DNA of 64,000 bases. Origin: Acanthacorydalis orientalis (lineage: Eukaryota; Arthropoda; Insecta; Megaloptera; Corydalidae). The stretch spans positions 33,667,939-33,731,938 of the forward strand of contig CM068322.1 of NCBI GenBank assembly GCA_034766995.1, read 5' to 3'. Made by a program: the position numbers and the translations under genes. The notes beneath the pieces were generated by a model that ran no database searches, had not been told where the DNA came from, and saw only the letters and a list, made by a program, of their open reading frames with translations. Within the stretch, counting starts at the first letter, position 1; the number at the start of each line of letters is the position of its first letter. Shown here in pieces: positions 12,781 to 25,187 of this stretch.

Positions 12781-13359
12781 TAAACTTACACGAGATATTA
12801 AATTCAACAATGGGCATTTTTCAAAAATAGTACAGAAAGATTGAAGAAATCTTGTTTTGAACTTGAAAAAAAATACAATTTCTGTCTCAATCTAGCCACC
12901 GGCTTGCAATCTAAAAATTATTTTACTTCATAAAAATTATAATAGTACTACTTTATACGCCATTTTTTTTTTGTTCATATGGATTACATAGTATGTAGTA
13001 TAAATTTATATAAAATGATTCTTTGTTTATGTAGAAAAAAATGTAAAAAGATACAAAATATACTCGATTTTCATTTTTTCGATGTCGTGGCTGATCAAGG
13101 GTTAATATAATAATTATATTCAATAGTTTTTATGTATATCTGAGTATAAAATCTCTTGAACATAAAGCATAATTCGATGTTATGTATATTTTATTGCTCC
13201 ATCAACAAATGTTCTGGTGCTGCATCGGAATGTCGTCGATAGTCGTAAAAAAATATTGTGTCATAACTTCTTACACAGTGGCTTAAACAAGATAGAAAGA
13301 AGTTCATAAAAATCTCCTGTATATTAAAAACGCACGAGTGGCGGAAACAAAAACACGTT

Positions 13360-13400
13360 CGTTACACACACACACACGCACACATCCTTACTCACGCGCA
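13360..13400. repeat. CA-rich microsatellite
   Basis: (CA)n with CG interruptions at the edge of the CpG island. Confidence 0.8.
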
Positions 13401-13890
13401 CACAAACGTCGAGCATTTTGGAAATACACACACCTTAGGGCACGTGATGCCGTGACCCGCCGTACAGATAACTGATGATCGTCTATATAGTCGTCCTCTT
13501 GTTCGATCCTTCTGCGACGCCTCATTCGATCCGGTCGCGGCAGACACCTCCACCACGCCAGCGTGCGAGGTCTGACGGTGGTGGTGGCAACGTCCGCATA
13601 TCCTGCAGGATAACGACGCCACGAACGGCGTCTCGATTCTGACTGTTGGGCGGACGATGAGGCGGAGGTCACGATAATACTCGCGGTGTGGGACGCCTGC
13701 ACGCACGCTTTCCACGGTGTGCCGAACCATTCCGATATCGAAAACAGACAGAGCGGCCGCTCGGAAGGCGCGGGTTCGGCGGTCGCGCCGGCGGGCGAAG
13801 CCGCCGGGACGGTTGTTGCTTTCTCGCGCGTATCCCGCTCACCCTTAAGACAGAAACGAGGCCGGTTGAGTGATGTTTTGATTTGATTTC
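13400..13890. promoter_or_regulatory. Second CpG-rich island, candidate promoter / 5' exon
   Basis: About 490 bp of GC-rich, CpG-dense DNA with overlapping stop-poor frames on both strands, like the island at 10.14-10.77 kb. No protein family is recognisable in any frame. It is bordered by a CA microsatellite on the left and a GTTT-type simple repeat (13,915-13,965) on the right. Two such islands 2.7 kb apart could be alternative promoters of one gene. This is inference from composition only. Confidence 0.4.
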
Positions 13891-13914
13891 GACTCTGTTC
13901 GCTGTATGTGTGTG

Positions 13915-13965
13915 CGTTTGTTTGTTTGTTTGTTTTGTTGCCTTTTTATTTGTTTGTTTGTTTGG
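13915..13965. repeat. (GTTT)n simple repeat
   Basis: Repeated GTTT/TTTG units next to the CpG island. Confidence 0.85.
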
Positions 13966-14189
13966 CTGAGCGGTCGCTGTTCTTTTCATCATCGACCGCA
14001 AATTTTTAACTCACGGTCCTGCTTGTCACTAATGTTATTTTCGTCGACGCGAAGTCTCTTTGTAAAATTACCGACAGAAGTTTATTTCTGTTCTATTATT
14101 AAATTATTTTATATTTCTTTCTTTTCTGTCAGTAAAAATAAAATTTCTATTAAATCTATTTTTATATCATGGTACAATTGAATTTGTTC

Positions 14190-14425
14190 ATTCAACAAAT
14201 AGCATTTTCTAAGCCGCCTAATAAATTGATTGCCCCTTTTCATTCTGATTTATAATTCGTTACTTTAAAAAAAATTTTTCCAATTACTTTTTACCTTAAA
14301 AGTATTAATAATTGTTATATTTATATTTGTTTCTAAATTCTTCAAATTTTAATTATAACTTTTCGATGCACAAAGATGAAGCGACATGAGAAACCAATAA
14401 TCTTTCTTTAAGGACATTTTTACCT
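14190..14425. repeat. Dispersed direct repeat, copy 1
   Basis: Matches 16,555-16,795 in the same orientation. Shared blocks in order: CAACAAATAG.ATTTTCTAA, TAAATTGATT, TTTATAATTC, AAAGTATTAA.AATTGTTAT, and at the end CTTTAAG.ACATTTTTAC. No coding potential. It may be a second low-copy interspersed repeat. Confidence 0.6.
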
Positions 14426-14917
14426 TAAAATTTTCTTAATGTCATAGTGATAAAACAAACGTAATCTATTTTAAAAAATCATAATTTATATGGCGTGCAC
14501 GTTTATGATTATTAGAGCCGAAAGAGTTAATTTCAAGTATTTAAGTTTGTGTAAGGCATATACTGTGAATTAAAAAGATCAAATATTCTAAATGCAAAAG
14601 TATACCTTTTATAAACAATAAATGATCGTAAGTGACATATATAATAATTACAGATCTAAATATGAATAAAAATTGTTTTTCTTTCCGAAAATTACTTTTT
14701 ATTATCACTATATTTTCGAACATGTATTTTCGCTCGATTTTGTACTGGACGATTGAGAAACTATTCTAAAATTTGTATTTGTATACAAGATTACATAAAA
14801 GAGCAATTCGTTTGTTACTATGTAATACAGACTAGTATATATAAACTACAGCAATTAAAACATTTCAACAATTAATGTACCAAAAATCAACTAGAGAAGA
14901 ACCAAAAAAATCTTTCA

Positions 14918-15135
14918 CAGATGAATTCCATTTTTGATCTCACAAACCACAAACAAATGTTTAATTAAAAATGTTCAATGATTTGTTATCGGTCGTTTTT
15001 GATTGTTGATTCTATATATTTCGACGAGGACTCGCTGATCTTAAGAGCGTCAAGATAAAAAAATCTGATATTTGAGGAGTGAAAAAAAATTAATTTGTGA
15101 AAGTGAATGTGGCCACAGTTATATTATCAATGAAA
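14918..15135. repeat. Palindromic repeat family, two-armed short copy
   Basis: Starts CTTTCACAGATGAATTCC. The left arm has AAAATGTTCAATGATTTGTTATC and TTTTTGATTGTTGATT. The centre is shortened. The right arm ends GTGAAAAAAAATTAATTTGTGAAAGTGAATGTGGCCACAGTT. Confidence 0.7.
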
Positions 15136-15516
15136 ATCTTATGAAAAAATATTAACACTGCATTTATATAAGCATTTTAGTTCTGAACAAAACCAAAAAG
15201 CATAAAAACAATGAAATCCTCATACAACACATTACTATAATGAATTTATCTATATAATAAAAAATACTTACTGTCTATAATTTCAGCTACATAGTATAGA
15301 ATTATTCTTTCAATAACGATTTTTTTTAAATGGAAACCTTATGTTCTTACGACAAATTTTATTGTATATTAAAATTTAATTCATTTCACAAAAAAAAACA
15401 TATCACAAAATACACGATTTAATCAATCAATAAATAAACAAATAGTTGAAATATTTGTTTATATGTTTTCATAGTAACATTCTAGATAACTAAATACATA
15501 TGCATATGTATTGCAA

Positions 15517-15517
<1 letters not shown>

Positions 15518-15551
<34 letters not shown>
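15518..15551. repeat. Compound (AT)n(GA)n microsatellite
   Basis: AT run followed directly by AG run. Confidence 0.9.
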
Positions 15552-15553
<2 letters not shown>

Positions 15554-16163
15554 ACGCCTTCGATACTCATTAAAATACATTAATACTTTTTGTAACGTCG
15601 ATCTCCATCCGAAGCCGCTGTTCCTCGTTATCAGCACAATTAGAATTCCGGTATTGTTAGTAAACTTTTCACAAGTTTTTTTTCATAACTCGCCCGTTCG
15701 ACCATTGTTAAAATTCGCTTGAACAGAGACGAGAGATGTTTTTTTCCACCGGCGTCGTGATAAGTGCGAGCGGGATTTGAAACGCGTTGTTTTGTTTCAT
15801 ACACATATAATTTTATCTCGACGAAGCGGATTAAGTTCAATTTGAAACTGTCTTGTGCGCGAATTATGTATAATTCGACGTATTAAACGTGTCACAAAGA
15901 AACGATAAATTGTATTTCGGCCGCACGTTTTTAATACCGCTTTTATTTAATATTCATTTAATTGGACTTTTAGTTTCGAACAATATTAAATTTCGATTAA
16001 ATTTGTATAACACCGCCTGTTTTTTTTTGCTCTACGTTCTCTCGCCCCCTGAAAAAAGAACTGTCTAAATCTAATATGTAGGCATGGCGCGTTTTCTCTT
16101 TTAGTATTATTTTCGGGCCGCAGTCGAAAATTTAAGACGTCTTTAATAAAATTTAACTCATAA

Positions 16164-16165
<2 letters not shown>

Positions 16166-16219
<54 letters not shown>
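16166..16219. repeat. (AT)n microsatellite
   Basis: AT tract of about 54 bp. Confidence 0.95.
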
Positions 16220-16221
<2 letters not shown>

Positions 16222-16554
16222 TTATATATTGTTTTTAATATCAATATTAAATTAATTTACTTATCATTAGCGTTGCTATAGAAAGAGATAAACAAACAAT
16301 TCAAATATTTGCTTATTTGTCGATCGAACCAATTGTTTATTTAGTAAACTTTCTGTGAAATTATTGATGTTATTTTTAATATATTTTGAATTCCAGCTAT
16401 CTCATTAAATCGTAAATACTTGTAAAATAATTTGGTTACATTTGATGAATTCTTTTTCACTGATTTTTTACATTTCTATTGTCGACGTTGTTTTAATTGC
16501 TGCAATTTATATGAGAAATATTTGCGTATTTTTATATTATGTTATAATTAAATT

Positions 16555-16795
16555 CATTCATTTAACAAATAGTATTTTCTAAATCGCCTGATAAATTGAT
16601 TATCCCTTTCGGGTCTCGTTTATAATTCATAACTTGAAAAAAGTTTTTCAATTAATTTTCACCCTGAAAGTATTAAAAATTGTTATAATTGTATTTAAAA
16701 AAATGCTTTGAACTTTAATCATAATTTTTCCACTCGCGAGGCTCGAAGGAGCATAAGCAACCGTTAATCTTACTTTAAGAACATTTTTACAAAAT
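16555..16795. repeat. Dispersed direct repeat, copy 2
   Basis: Partner of 14,190-14,425, about 2.35 kb away in direct orientation and diverged by point changes and small indels. Confidence 0.6.
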
Positions 16796-17479
16796 TCTCT
16801 AAGGTTTTTTTCTTTAAGATTAATGTTTGCGTTGCAACAATTAGAATTAAACTTTTCGTTTAATTTCGCATATCAGCACACATCTTAAATCAGTATTTCT
16901 TAAACGATAGTCTACGGACCGGTACTAGACAACAACTAATTTACACCGGAGAGAAAAAGTGTAAGAAAATGTAATGTATTATGTTTAATCGGTTTTTAAC
17001 TTCTATATATTTGTTCATTCGTTCAGTAAAATCAATTAGAAACTCTTACTTTATTAATTCAGTGATTTGAAATTAAACACAATAAGTGCTTTTTGTTTAC
17101 TATCTATGACTGATCAAACTCACACCATTGTCAGATAAATAATTTAAACTAGTTTTTGAAAAGAATTACTTAAGGATTCAAATAATATGAAGAATAAGTA
17201 AACCGGAAGACAGTAAAATGACGTTTGAATAAGAATATTATTCATGGAATATTCAACAATTATACTTTTTAGTTTTAAAAAACGTAGGTCTGCAATTGAA
17301 AATTCAATGAGTAATACATTCAAGTAGCAGAATACTATTTGCATCTAAAAATAGATAAAAAAATATCTATTCATTTAATTTAATTATATTATGCTAAGCT
17401 AAATAATAACAATAACATTAATTTTATTTTTTTAAAAAAATGCATTGGAAAAATGTTTAAGGCATATTTAAAATAATAA

Positions 17480-17481
<2 letters not shown>

Positions 17482-17530
<49 letters not shown>
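17482..17530. repeat. (AT)n microsatellite
   Basis: AT tract of about 49 bp. Confidence 0.95.
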
Positions 17531-17532
<2 letters not shown>

Positions 17533-17632
17533 AGTTGAAATTAATTATTTTCAACTTATACAAGAGTACTCAGGTAATTTGGTTAGATTTGCAATTAAAT
17601 CTGCGAGTATGTTTCTTTATCTCTCTTAATCT

Positions 17633-17671
17633 TTATATATATATACATATATATATAGAGAGAGAGAGAGA
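17633..17671. repeat. Compound (AT)n(GA)n microsatellite
   Basis: AT run with one C interruption passing into an AG run. Confidence 0.9.
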
Positions 17672-18948
17672 AACATAAACAAAAACAATAGCTGAGATAT
17701 TTAAATAAAATCAATTATAAATTGTAATTGAATTCAAAAGTATCAAAATGAATAAAAGGATATTTGAAAAAACATAAATGGTCAATACGAAAATATTAAT
17801 CAAATTAATTAAAAATTCTGAGTATAAAATCACGATATATACGATATATTATATAGTATATAAAACACGATATATTTATATTGTAATTTCAGAATTTAGG
17901 AAAAACAACAAAATCGAAACAAAGCGTTCGTTGAAGATAATCATTTGTAATTAAAAAATATATAACGGTCTTTTAAAAATTATGACGATTCAAAATTAAA
18001 CAACGAAAATTTTACAGCAATGAGTTTCAATTTTTTACATATTTGTATTGAATTATCTTTTTCGATAAGCCGAAAAAACATTATTTTTTATGATCATTTG
18101 TGAAAATTATAAAATTATTCAGCGTAACAAACTATACTTGGTTTTATCTTAAAATTATTTCCGATTGTAGTTCAATTCGGTGAAATCATAATTGTCTGTA
18201 ATTAAAGACAATTTTTTATCTTTTTTGTATATAAGTTTCGGATCTTTTTAGTAACCTGAAGGTAGAGTTAATATTAATTATCATTGAAAATTATATGTTA
18301 TACAAAAATGATTTTTAAAAATAGTGCAATTCGATAAAATCATAAACTGAATGAACGAATTAGAAATGTAATCATCAAAATATACTCTGTTTAAATCGTG
18401 AATCTAAAAAAAAAAAAAAAAAAAACAATATTTTGCAAGAGAATAATGAAATATTTTCAAGTCTTTCTGTTAAAAAATAATCAACAGTGCGTTGTATATA
18501 ACTATCAATCTTATCAGCTCAAATCTCATGAATGTATGCGCATGTAATCGCCTGTCTTGAAAACATAACAGAGGACGGACACAAAGATTTAACGAGCTGA
18601 GACACTGTACCGAACAATCATACACTTAATCAACAACGGACGAAAAATAGATAAAACGAAATCTCGTCGTCCGGTGAAAAATCGCACATCACAACGAATT
18701 ACACAGACGAAAACGGAACGGACGGAAGATACAGCGTCCAAATTCTGATCCGAACACGCAAGAACACATAACGCGAACGAACAGAAAACACTTTACAAGA
18801 TGAAGTTACATTCGTAACGCGACTCGACAATCGCCCATTAGAGTAATTCGAAGGACGACAAAGAAAAAGCGGTCCCCAGTTCTAATAAAATATGTACATG
18901 TGCGTTAGTGTGTGTGTTTCTTTTAAATGCTACACGAACTTTTACCCC

Positions 18949-18950
<2 letters not shown>
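17672..18950. other. Gene-free stretch with CpG-richer patch
   Basis: AT-rich up to about 18,500, including a poly-A run near 18,404-18,424. From 18,500 to 18,890 the sequence is purine-rich on + with many CG dinucleotides, which could be a 5' UTR or promoter. No exon is recognisable. Confidence 0.4.

Positions 18951-19000
<50 letters not shown>
18951..19000. repeat. (AT)n microsatellite
   Basis: AT tract of about 50 bp. Confidence 0.95.
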
Positions 19001-19003
<3 letters not shown>

Positions 19004-20590
19004 CATGGCTATATTTTATTTTAAATGTACAATGAGATAGACAGACCGGATATGGAAGAATGTCTTCAGCGTCTCGCGGGTATTCCATGACTTCCCACCG
19101 AGTCTACGCAGAAACCATCCGGAGACTCCGTGCGTACGTATATACACTGAATGGAAGCGGTGGGTTTCTTCCACTATGTTGTTTTCGTGACCCTTGCACG
19201 GTGTTGTTAGCTCCAGGTCACGGGTCAGTGGCGTTACGGATGAACATGGAAAATGTGTATCACACACAAACAGACATATACACGTACTATTCTCACAAGT
19301 GGATCATAAACATAGTATTTTCAGTGCGTGGAGTTCTTCTCCAAATGAAAAATATTCAAATGCTTGACTGTAACGAAAAGTTTGAAAAGGTTGAAAAATA
19401 TCAAGTGGTTTCTAATTTGAAAAACGGTTGTTTTTTTTAGTAAACATTGACGATTGTTATAATTCTGTGTTTTTAGACCTGTGATCCTGTTAATACATTA
19501 CCCTCTTGGTCTTCCTTCATGAAACGATTAATTACATTAAAATGTTTGTATACAAATTACAATTATGATGAGTAGAGAAATATTTTAAGCATTTTAATTA
19601 TAATTGCAGTTTATGATTTTCTTTTGCCACGATATTTTAGTTTAATAGAATTGAACTTTTATTTAAAATGGACAAACGATTAAAAATAAAACTAAAATAT
19701 AATTTCGACTTTACTTATTTAAATAGTCGCATAATAGGTAATATTCGCATAAATTAATTAACGTCTTACAATAAACAAAATTTTCTGAAAAATCATAATT
19801 ATAATAATTGTTTACTTTGTTTTGGAACTCTGATCCAGATTTTGATGGCAGTCACAGACAATCTGTGATTTTGAGAGTTTTGATTTATTTATGAAAGTGT
19901 ATTAGCTCCAAAAGAGGATTCCCCGAGCTATATAGCTGTAAACATGAGATGTTTACCAAACCAAATCAGAAAAACTAGACAACACTGAGCCCTATTTTGC
20001 TTCTCTACATTTCTTCTAATTTTCACTATTTTTCATTATTATAATTTTTCATAAACGTTGCGTCACATCAATAATAATTCAGTATTAGGAGAAAATGTAA
20101 CGTTTTTTTTTTACATTATTATTTAACAACACTCTTCTACTATTTTTTCGTATATTATTTCAGTTTTTACATGCAGTAATGTCCGAGTCAATAATTCAAA
20201 TCTTTTTCAATGACACGGCTTTTATTCAGTTGTATTTCCACATTTTGATATTTGGTATCAGTTTTTATTCACACACATTCATTATATATTTTTTTCGATA
20301 CCTTCAATTAGTTTTTAACATTCAGTTGTATAATTTTTACATTAATTGGCAATTTTCCTAAGAAATACAAATGAATAAGTTGTTTAATCTGAAAAATGTC
20401 AGGTATTTTGAAATCAGAGTTGTTACTCTATCGATATTTGATGATAATCGTAAAGTAAAAGCTTTAAGTAAATACGATTGGGTTCTATAAAAGAAAAACA
20501 GATAATAAAGTAGAACATGTTTCTATAATTAATCTCTTCATTTCAGTGTTCAATGCATTTTCTTGTTTAATAATCACAGATTAAAAATTT
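19001..20590. other. Gene-free stretch
   Basis: The longest open frame is 19,060-19,440 (+), with no recognisable similarity or domain pattern. The rest is AT-rich spacer. Confidence 0.4.
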
Positions 20591-20596
20591 CATAAA

Positions 20597-20680
20597 AATC
20601 ACAATACAGTTCTGACACTGCAGATAAATTCATTTTCACAAATGAATTCCTTTTTCCCAACGCACATGCGACAAAAAAGA
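20597..20680. repeat. Palindromic repeat family, left terminus
   Basis: CACAATACAGTTCTGACACTGCAG, then ATTTTCACAAATGAATTCC. This is a clean left end of the family; the rest of the copy is lost. Confidence 0.65.
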
Positions 20681-21032
20681 ACTCACTTACGAATTTTCTT
20701 GAAAATATTTACAATGTAGAAAATATGTTTGAGAAGGATTGAAAATTCCACGATTTTAAACAATCTTGTACGCCAGTGTTTTATACTATTCTTATGTTGG
20801 TAATGAATACAAGTCGCTGGTTGAAACAGACATACGCTCTGTACAATACCAAGATAAAGACGTAACGATGTAAGTGTCAAGAGGGAAGGTGTTCGACCCA
20901 CGATCGTTTGTAACGTGGTATCATCCAGTATCAGCCACCAGTTATGAAGACAGACTGACCTAAATATTACACGCATTTTTCGTGATAAATCGATATTATT
21001 CAAATGTAAATATTTTTCGCCCAAATTATTAC

Positions 21033-21033
<1 letters not shown>

Positions 21034-21095
<62 letters not shown>
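21034..21095. repeat. (AT)n microsatellite
   Basis: AT tract of about 62 bp. Confidence 0.95.
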
Positions 21096-21096
<1 letters not shown>

Positions 21097-21429
21097 AATA
21101 CTATTTTATTCGTATAAAAATAAACATATATAAAAAATATTTCATTCACAAAACATTTCATACACGAACTTCGATTGATTCGAATTACATTCTTTTTTAA
21201 AATATCAGTTCTTATTATGAAAAAGAAACAGCCGTTCAAAATTCTTACAAAAATTGTTTCTGTTAAGGTCTTCTGTACATATATTACTTAACTACGATGG
21301 GAATTGATGTTAAACACTAAAAAATAAATAAAATTTTAAAGAACACAACAATTGTATATACACTAGCATACTTTATAAAAATTATGGTTTCAATAATTTA
21401 ATATCAGAGTAGAAATCAGTCTGTTGAAA

Positions 21430-21880
21430 GTATTAAAAATAGAATTTTAATCGAAAAAAATAAACTCGCTATAACGAATGTCACTATAGATGCATTGTTC
21501 ATTTATATCAATTGATTAATAAGTATATTTATATTATTTAATGCAAATGAATTGTAGAATGGCTATTCTAATCTAATATTTCAAACAATATGTAACACAT
21601 TTTGCCATTGTAATTTATTAGTATTTTCATGGGTAATGTTACAACTCAGACTGACAAAAGTGTTCAGAATTGAATTGCAATCGAACAAATTAATCAATAT
21701 TAGTGAACTTCACTACAGGTAAATTTTTTACTCACACAAGTGGATTAATAATTATATATATGTGGTTTAATACAAAGTTTTGGAATGACTACTCTAACCT
21801 AACATTTAAAACAATATGTAATAACCTTCCCAATTGTCGTTAGTATTTTTAAGTACTATTTTAACAGGTTATGTTACTTA
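21430..21880. repeat. Tandem duplication of ~230 bp
   Basis: Unit 1 (about 21,430-21,650) and unit 2 (about 21,668-21,880) align in direct orientation. Shared blocks include GGATTAATAA/TTGATTAATAA, GAATG.CTA.TCTAA, CAATATGTAA and TTTTA/CA.GG.TATGTTAC. The unit lies just downstream of the gene ending at 22,160 and appears non-coding. Confidence 0.55.
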
Positions 21881-22159
21881 AAAAATAGGACGATTGTCAG
21901 TTAAGGAAGACACTTGGAAAATATAGTCAAATATGTTGTATTATTTGTTTTAATTATAAATTCTATGTAAAGGATTACATCTTGCAAGAATGTCATTTTT
22001 ATTCACTAATTTTCTTTCATAAATATAAAAATGAAGAAAAACAACTAAAGTAAATTGTAAAGTAATTTATTCTTCAAAAAATAACAAACAAAAAGTAAAT
22101 CCTTAATCTATAAAAAATAATACATTACTAATAAAGTAATTTGTACTGTTGTCAAAAAT

Positions 22160-25100
22160 TCAGTCCAGGTTAGATATTTTCTTAGCCAGCATTTCAGACA
22201 ATTCGGTATTTGACACCGGTACAAGATCTAGTGTGATACTCGACTTCACATCTTTGTTCTTTGCCTGCAACGAACTCAAAACTACACATAAAACATTAAA
22301 TAGGTACATAGATGATGACTTCTGAATTTTTTCCGGTAACTTTCCAACTAACTGCAAAAGACCTTTCCAAACAACTAGTTCTGCATTATAACATGTAGAA
22401 ATTCGGTCTAAGATACCATCCTGAAATAATGTTAAATATAAATGTTTACTTTTGAATCAAATTAATACACCATGGTTGAAATATTTTAAAAATTACTTTT
22501 TCTTTAAGTATGAGTGAAAAATTCCTTATACAATAATCTAAACAAGCGAGTGTGGAATCAGTCTGACTGCGATTTGTCAGTGTGGTTTGCAAAAACAAGT
22601 AATCTAGAAACATGTTAAATACTTCTACAGTATCAGATTGTTGTGATAACATTTCTTGAACTATATTTTTCCATTCATCAGTAGTGCAACAAGATAATAA
22701 CTACAAGAAATATGAAAAAATAATAATTGCACAGAATTGAAAAATAATCAATTAACAGAGATATAAATTATTACTTCACACATCCTAGTTATATTCCAAG
22801 TACGTGCTTTTTCTGATAACTTTCCAGGCCACACGTACGTAAACAGATCGACTCTTTGATCTTCCCATAACGGTAAGAACCGGTATCGATTTATGGCTGA
22901 AATAGATTTCAATTGTCCTTTAATGAATTCGACATCACTCGCGGTCAATTTAATTTCACCTAAAAAGAAAACTTGAATGAAAGAACAGTACGTTTCAAAT
23001 TTTCATTTTATTTACTGTCTCGAGTATTTTTCAACTCCTCGATAACATCGTCGACCCTACAGAGAACGGTTTCTATTACAGAAACTGCATTCGGTGAAAA
23101 ACTTGCAATATTCCATCGAATATTTTCGAGGACTTCCGATAGATAACAGAGATTCGGTTGTAGTTTTGGTTTGAAAAATTCTTGGTTATAGAAATGCTAG
23201 AAATAAAAATATTTCAGTTAATATAGTTAAACACTGATTGCAATCATTATAAAAAATTTATTTTTATCCACCTTAGATAATTCAAAACACAAATGAACTT
23301 TTTCCAAATTATATTCATTTAAATATGTATGTACGTTTAATAAAACAATGTCTTCGGCGACAGTCTGTACACTGACTATTTCTGATTGTATAATACTGTC
23401 TAGAAACAATAACAGATTGCTTCTATCGCTATCAGTCTTCACATCCGTATTAAATACTTTTTTAAATGCCTCTAAGCCAATCGTCTTGCCGGTAATCATA
23501 TTCAAATCGCATAACCATTTCAATTCTTTCAACATATTTACAATTAACGTACGCTGTTCAGTTCCCTTTAACCCTGATTCGAACAGGGTATTAATTACAG
23601 CTGTAGGATTTTCTAAAATCAGATTGCTCAATACTTCATTATTTATATTATTCGATTTCGCATCTCTTTCCGATAATACGGTTTTATTTAATAGTTCTGT
23701 AAGCGATTCTGTAAAATTCGGTGATTCGAAATGATTATCGAGACCGTTATTTAGAAAATGTGCTGTCGCCACAACCGAAAACTCGTTCGAGTTTAAATTC
23801 TTAACGGATAACCGAACGATTTCAAGAACGGTTTCCGAGTTTTCTAATTTTTTCGAACATTCTACATAACATCTATTAAGAATTTTAATTACTGACTCCA
23901 CATCGCATACATTCTCGTTCATGTATTTTTTTAAACAGTTTAGTAATTTTTCATTTGTGAATAACTGATCATAATTTATTAGTTTAGCAAACCATTTTTT
24001 TTGGACATCACCTTTTACCAGTACACATTTTATCACCGTGTTTATATCCGCATCTTTTATCTCTTCTTCTATACTTTTAGGTTTCAGTGATATAGCCGAC
24101 AACATATCGACTATTTCAGAATCAGTGGTATCGCCTGTTTCTTTTAACAAATTACTCAAAAGATAAGCACTGTGTCCGACTGTTTCTTGAAGTGTTTTCG
24201 GAGTATCATTGAATTGATATTCTGACCAAGAACAAAATATATTCACATTGATTGCTGTAACATTAGCTTTACAAGCATAAATCAAAGAAGAGTTACATTT
24301 TTTCAGAACTGAATCTACTTTCGTTTGCCTGCTTTCTGGCGAACAGTATCTTTCACCGCCGAAATCACACTCGAAATCATATACTTTCAATGCCTGTTGT
24401 TTTTCTACATCAGGTTTCTTCAAGTACAAAAAAAGATTTTCGTGTGTCAATTGTAAAATTTGCACCATTGCATATCCTGTATACCTGTATAATTCTTCAG
24501 GAAGCCAGTTACTCATGTGTTCTTCATTAGGAGTGATGTAATATTGTAAAAGTTCAATAATACTCCGAAACAATCTCGAGATAATGTCATCTATACTCAC
24601 TTTGTACACTTTTTCGTTTTTTAGTAAATACAATTTTAAATACAACGAACGTACGAGCATACTTATCCTTTCTAGCTGTGGGTAAGGTGCTGAAAATTTC
24701 ACACTCGATACAATCGATTCGAGCAATTCGTACGTAATTGAAACGGGGCAAAACACGATCACTTCACAGAAATACGGATCTAAATTCAAACTCCAAATTA
24801 ATTCCATCAACAAACACTTCGATATCTGTGGTGCTATTGCTACGAAATGACCGACGTTCGGCTCTTCTTGCAAAGCGTTCTGTTCTATCAAATCAGTGTT
24901 TAATAAAAAGAACAGGTTGATTTTTCGCAACACGTGCGTGAAATTAGAATTCACTTTGTCTTTTTGAATATATTTTTTCGACACCAAATAGTTATACATT
25001 TTTTTTACGATCGGTAATATTTTGGACTCATTACCTAAAAGAGATTTTTTTTTAAAAGAGTACTTCAAATAATTTTTTTCCACATCAATATACCTCCTCG

Positions 25101-25187
25101 AATAATTAAACTGTTAAGAGGGCCGAAAGTTTTGTCTACATTGTTTAAAATTCCTTGAATCATTGAAATATCTTCATCTAAATCCAT
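22160..25187 (-). CDS. Uncharacterised 895-aa helical protein
   Basis: Six exons on the minus strand: 25187-25094, 25034-23272, 23196-23016, 22959-22775, 22700-22497, 22420-22160. All junctions are GT..AG with consistent phase, giving 2,688 nt. The first intron is only 59 bp. The ATG at 25,187 opens MDLDEDIS; a frame continuing through the 59-bp intron hits a stop, which supports the splice. The protein is Leu/Ile/Val-rich and looks all-helical, with no signal peptide, membrane segment, zinc ligands or catalytic motif visible. Near residues 690-740 is a conserved-looking patch, LPLWEDQRVDLFTYVWPG. I do not recognise the family. A large HEAT/ARM-like scaffold such as a divergent Gemin4-type protein is one possibility, held only weakly. 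A polyadenylation hexamer lies near 22,070. It is divergent from MTHFSD, about 1.06 kb between start codons. Confidence 0.8.

Noticed and set aside
13388..14001. Open frames of 104-112 codons in the second CpG island
   Set aside because: Same reason: composition artefact, low-complexity Arg/Thr/His-rich products.
19060..19440. 126-codon open frame
   Set aside because: No similarity, no splice context and a composition like random sequence.
23348..23734. 128-codon + strand frame inside the 895-aa gene
   Set aside because: Antisense shadow of the long minus-strand exon.
25034..25187. Frameshift pseudogene at the start of the 895-aa gene
   Set aside because: A 59-bp GT..AG intron joins the two frames in phase, so no frameshift need be assumed.
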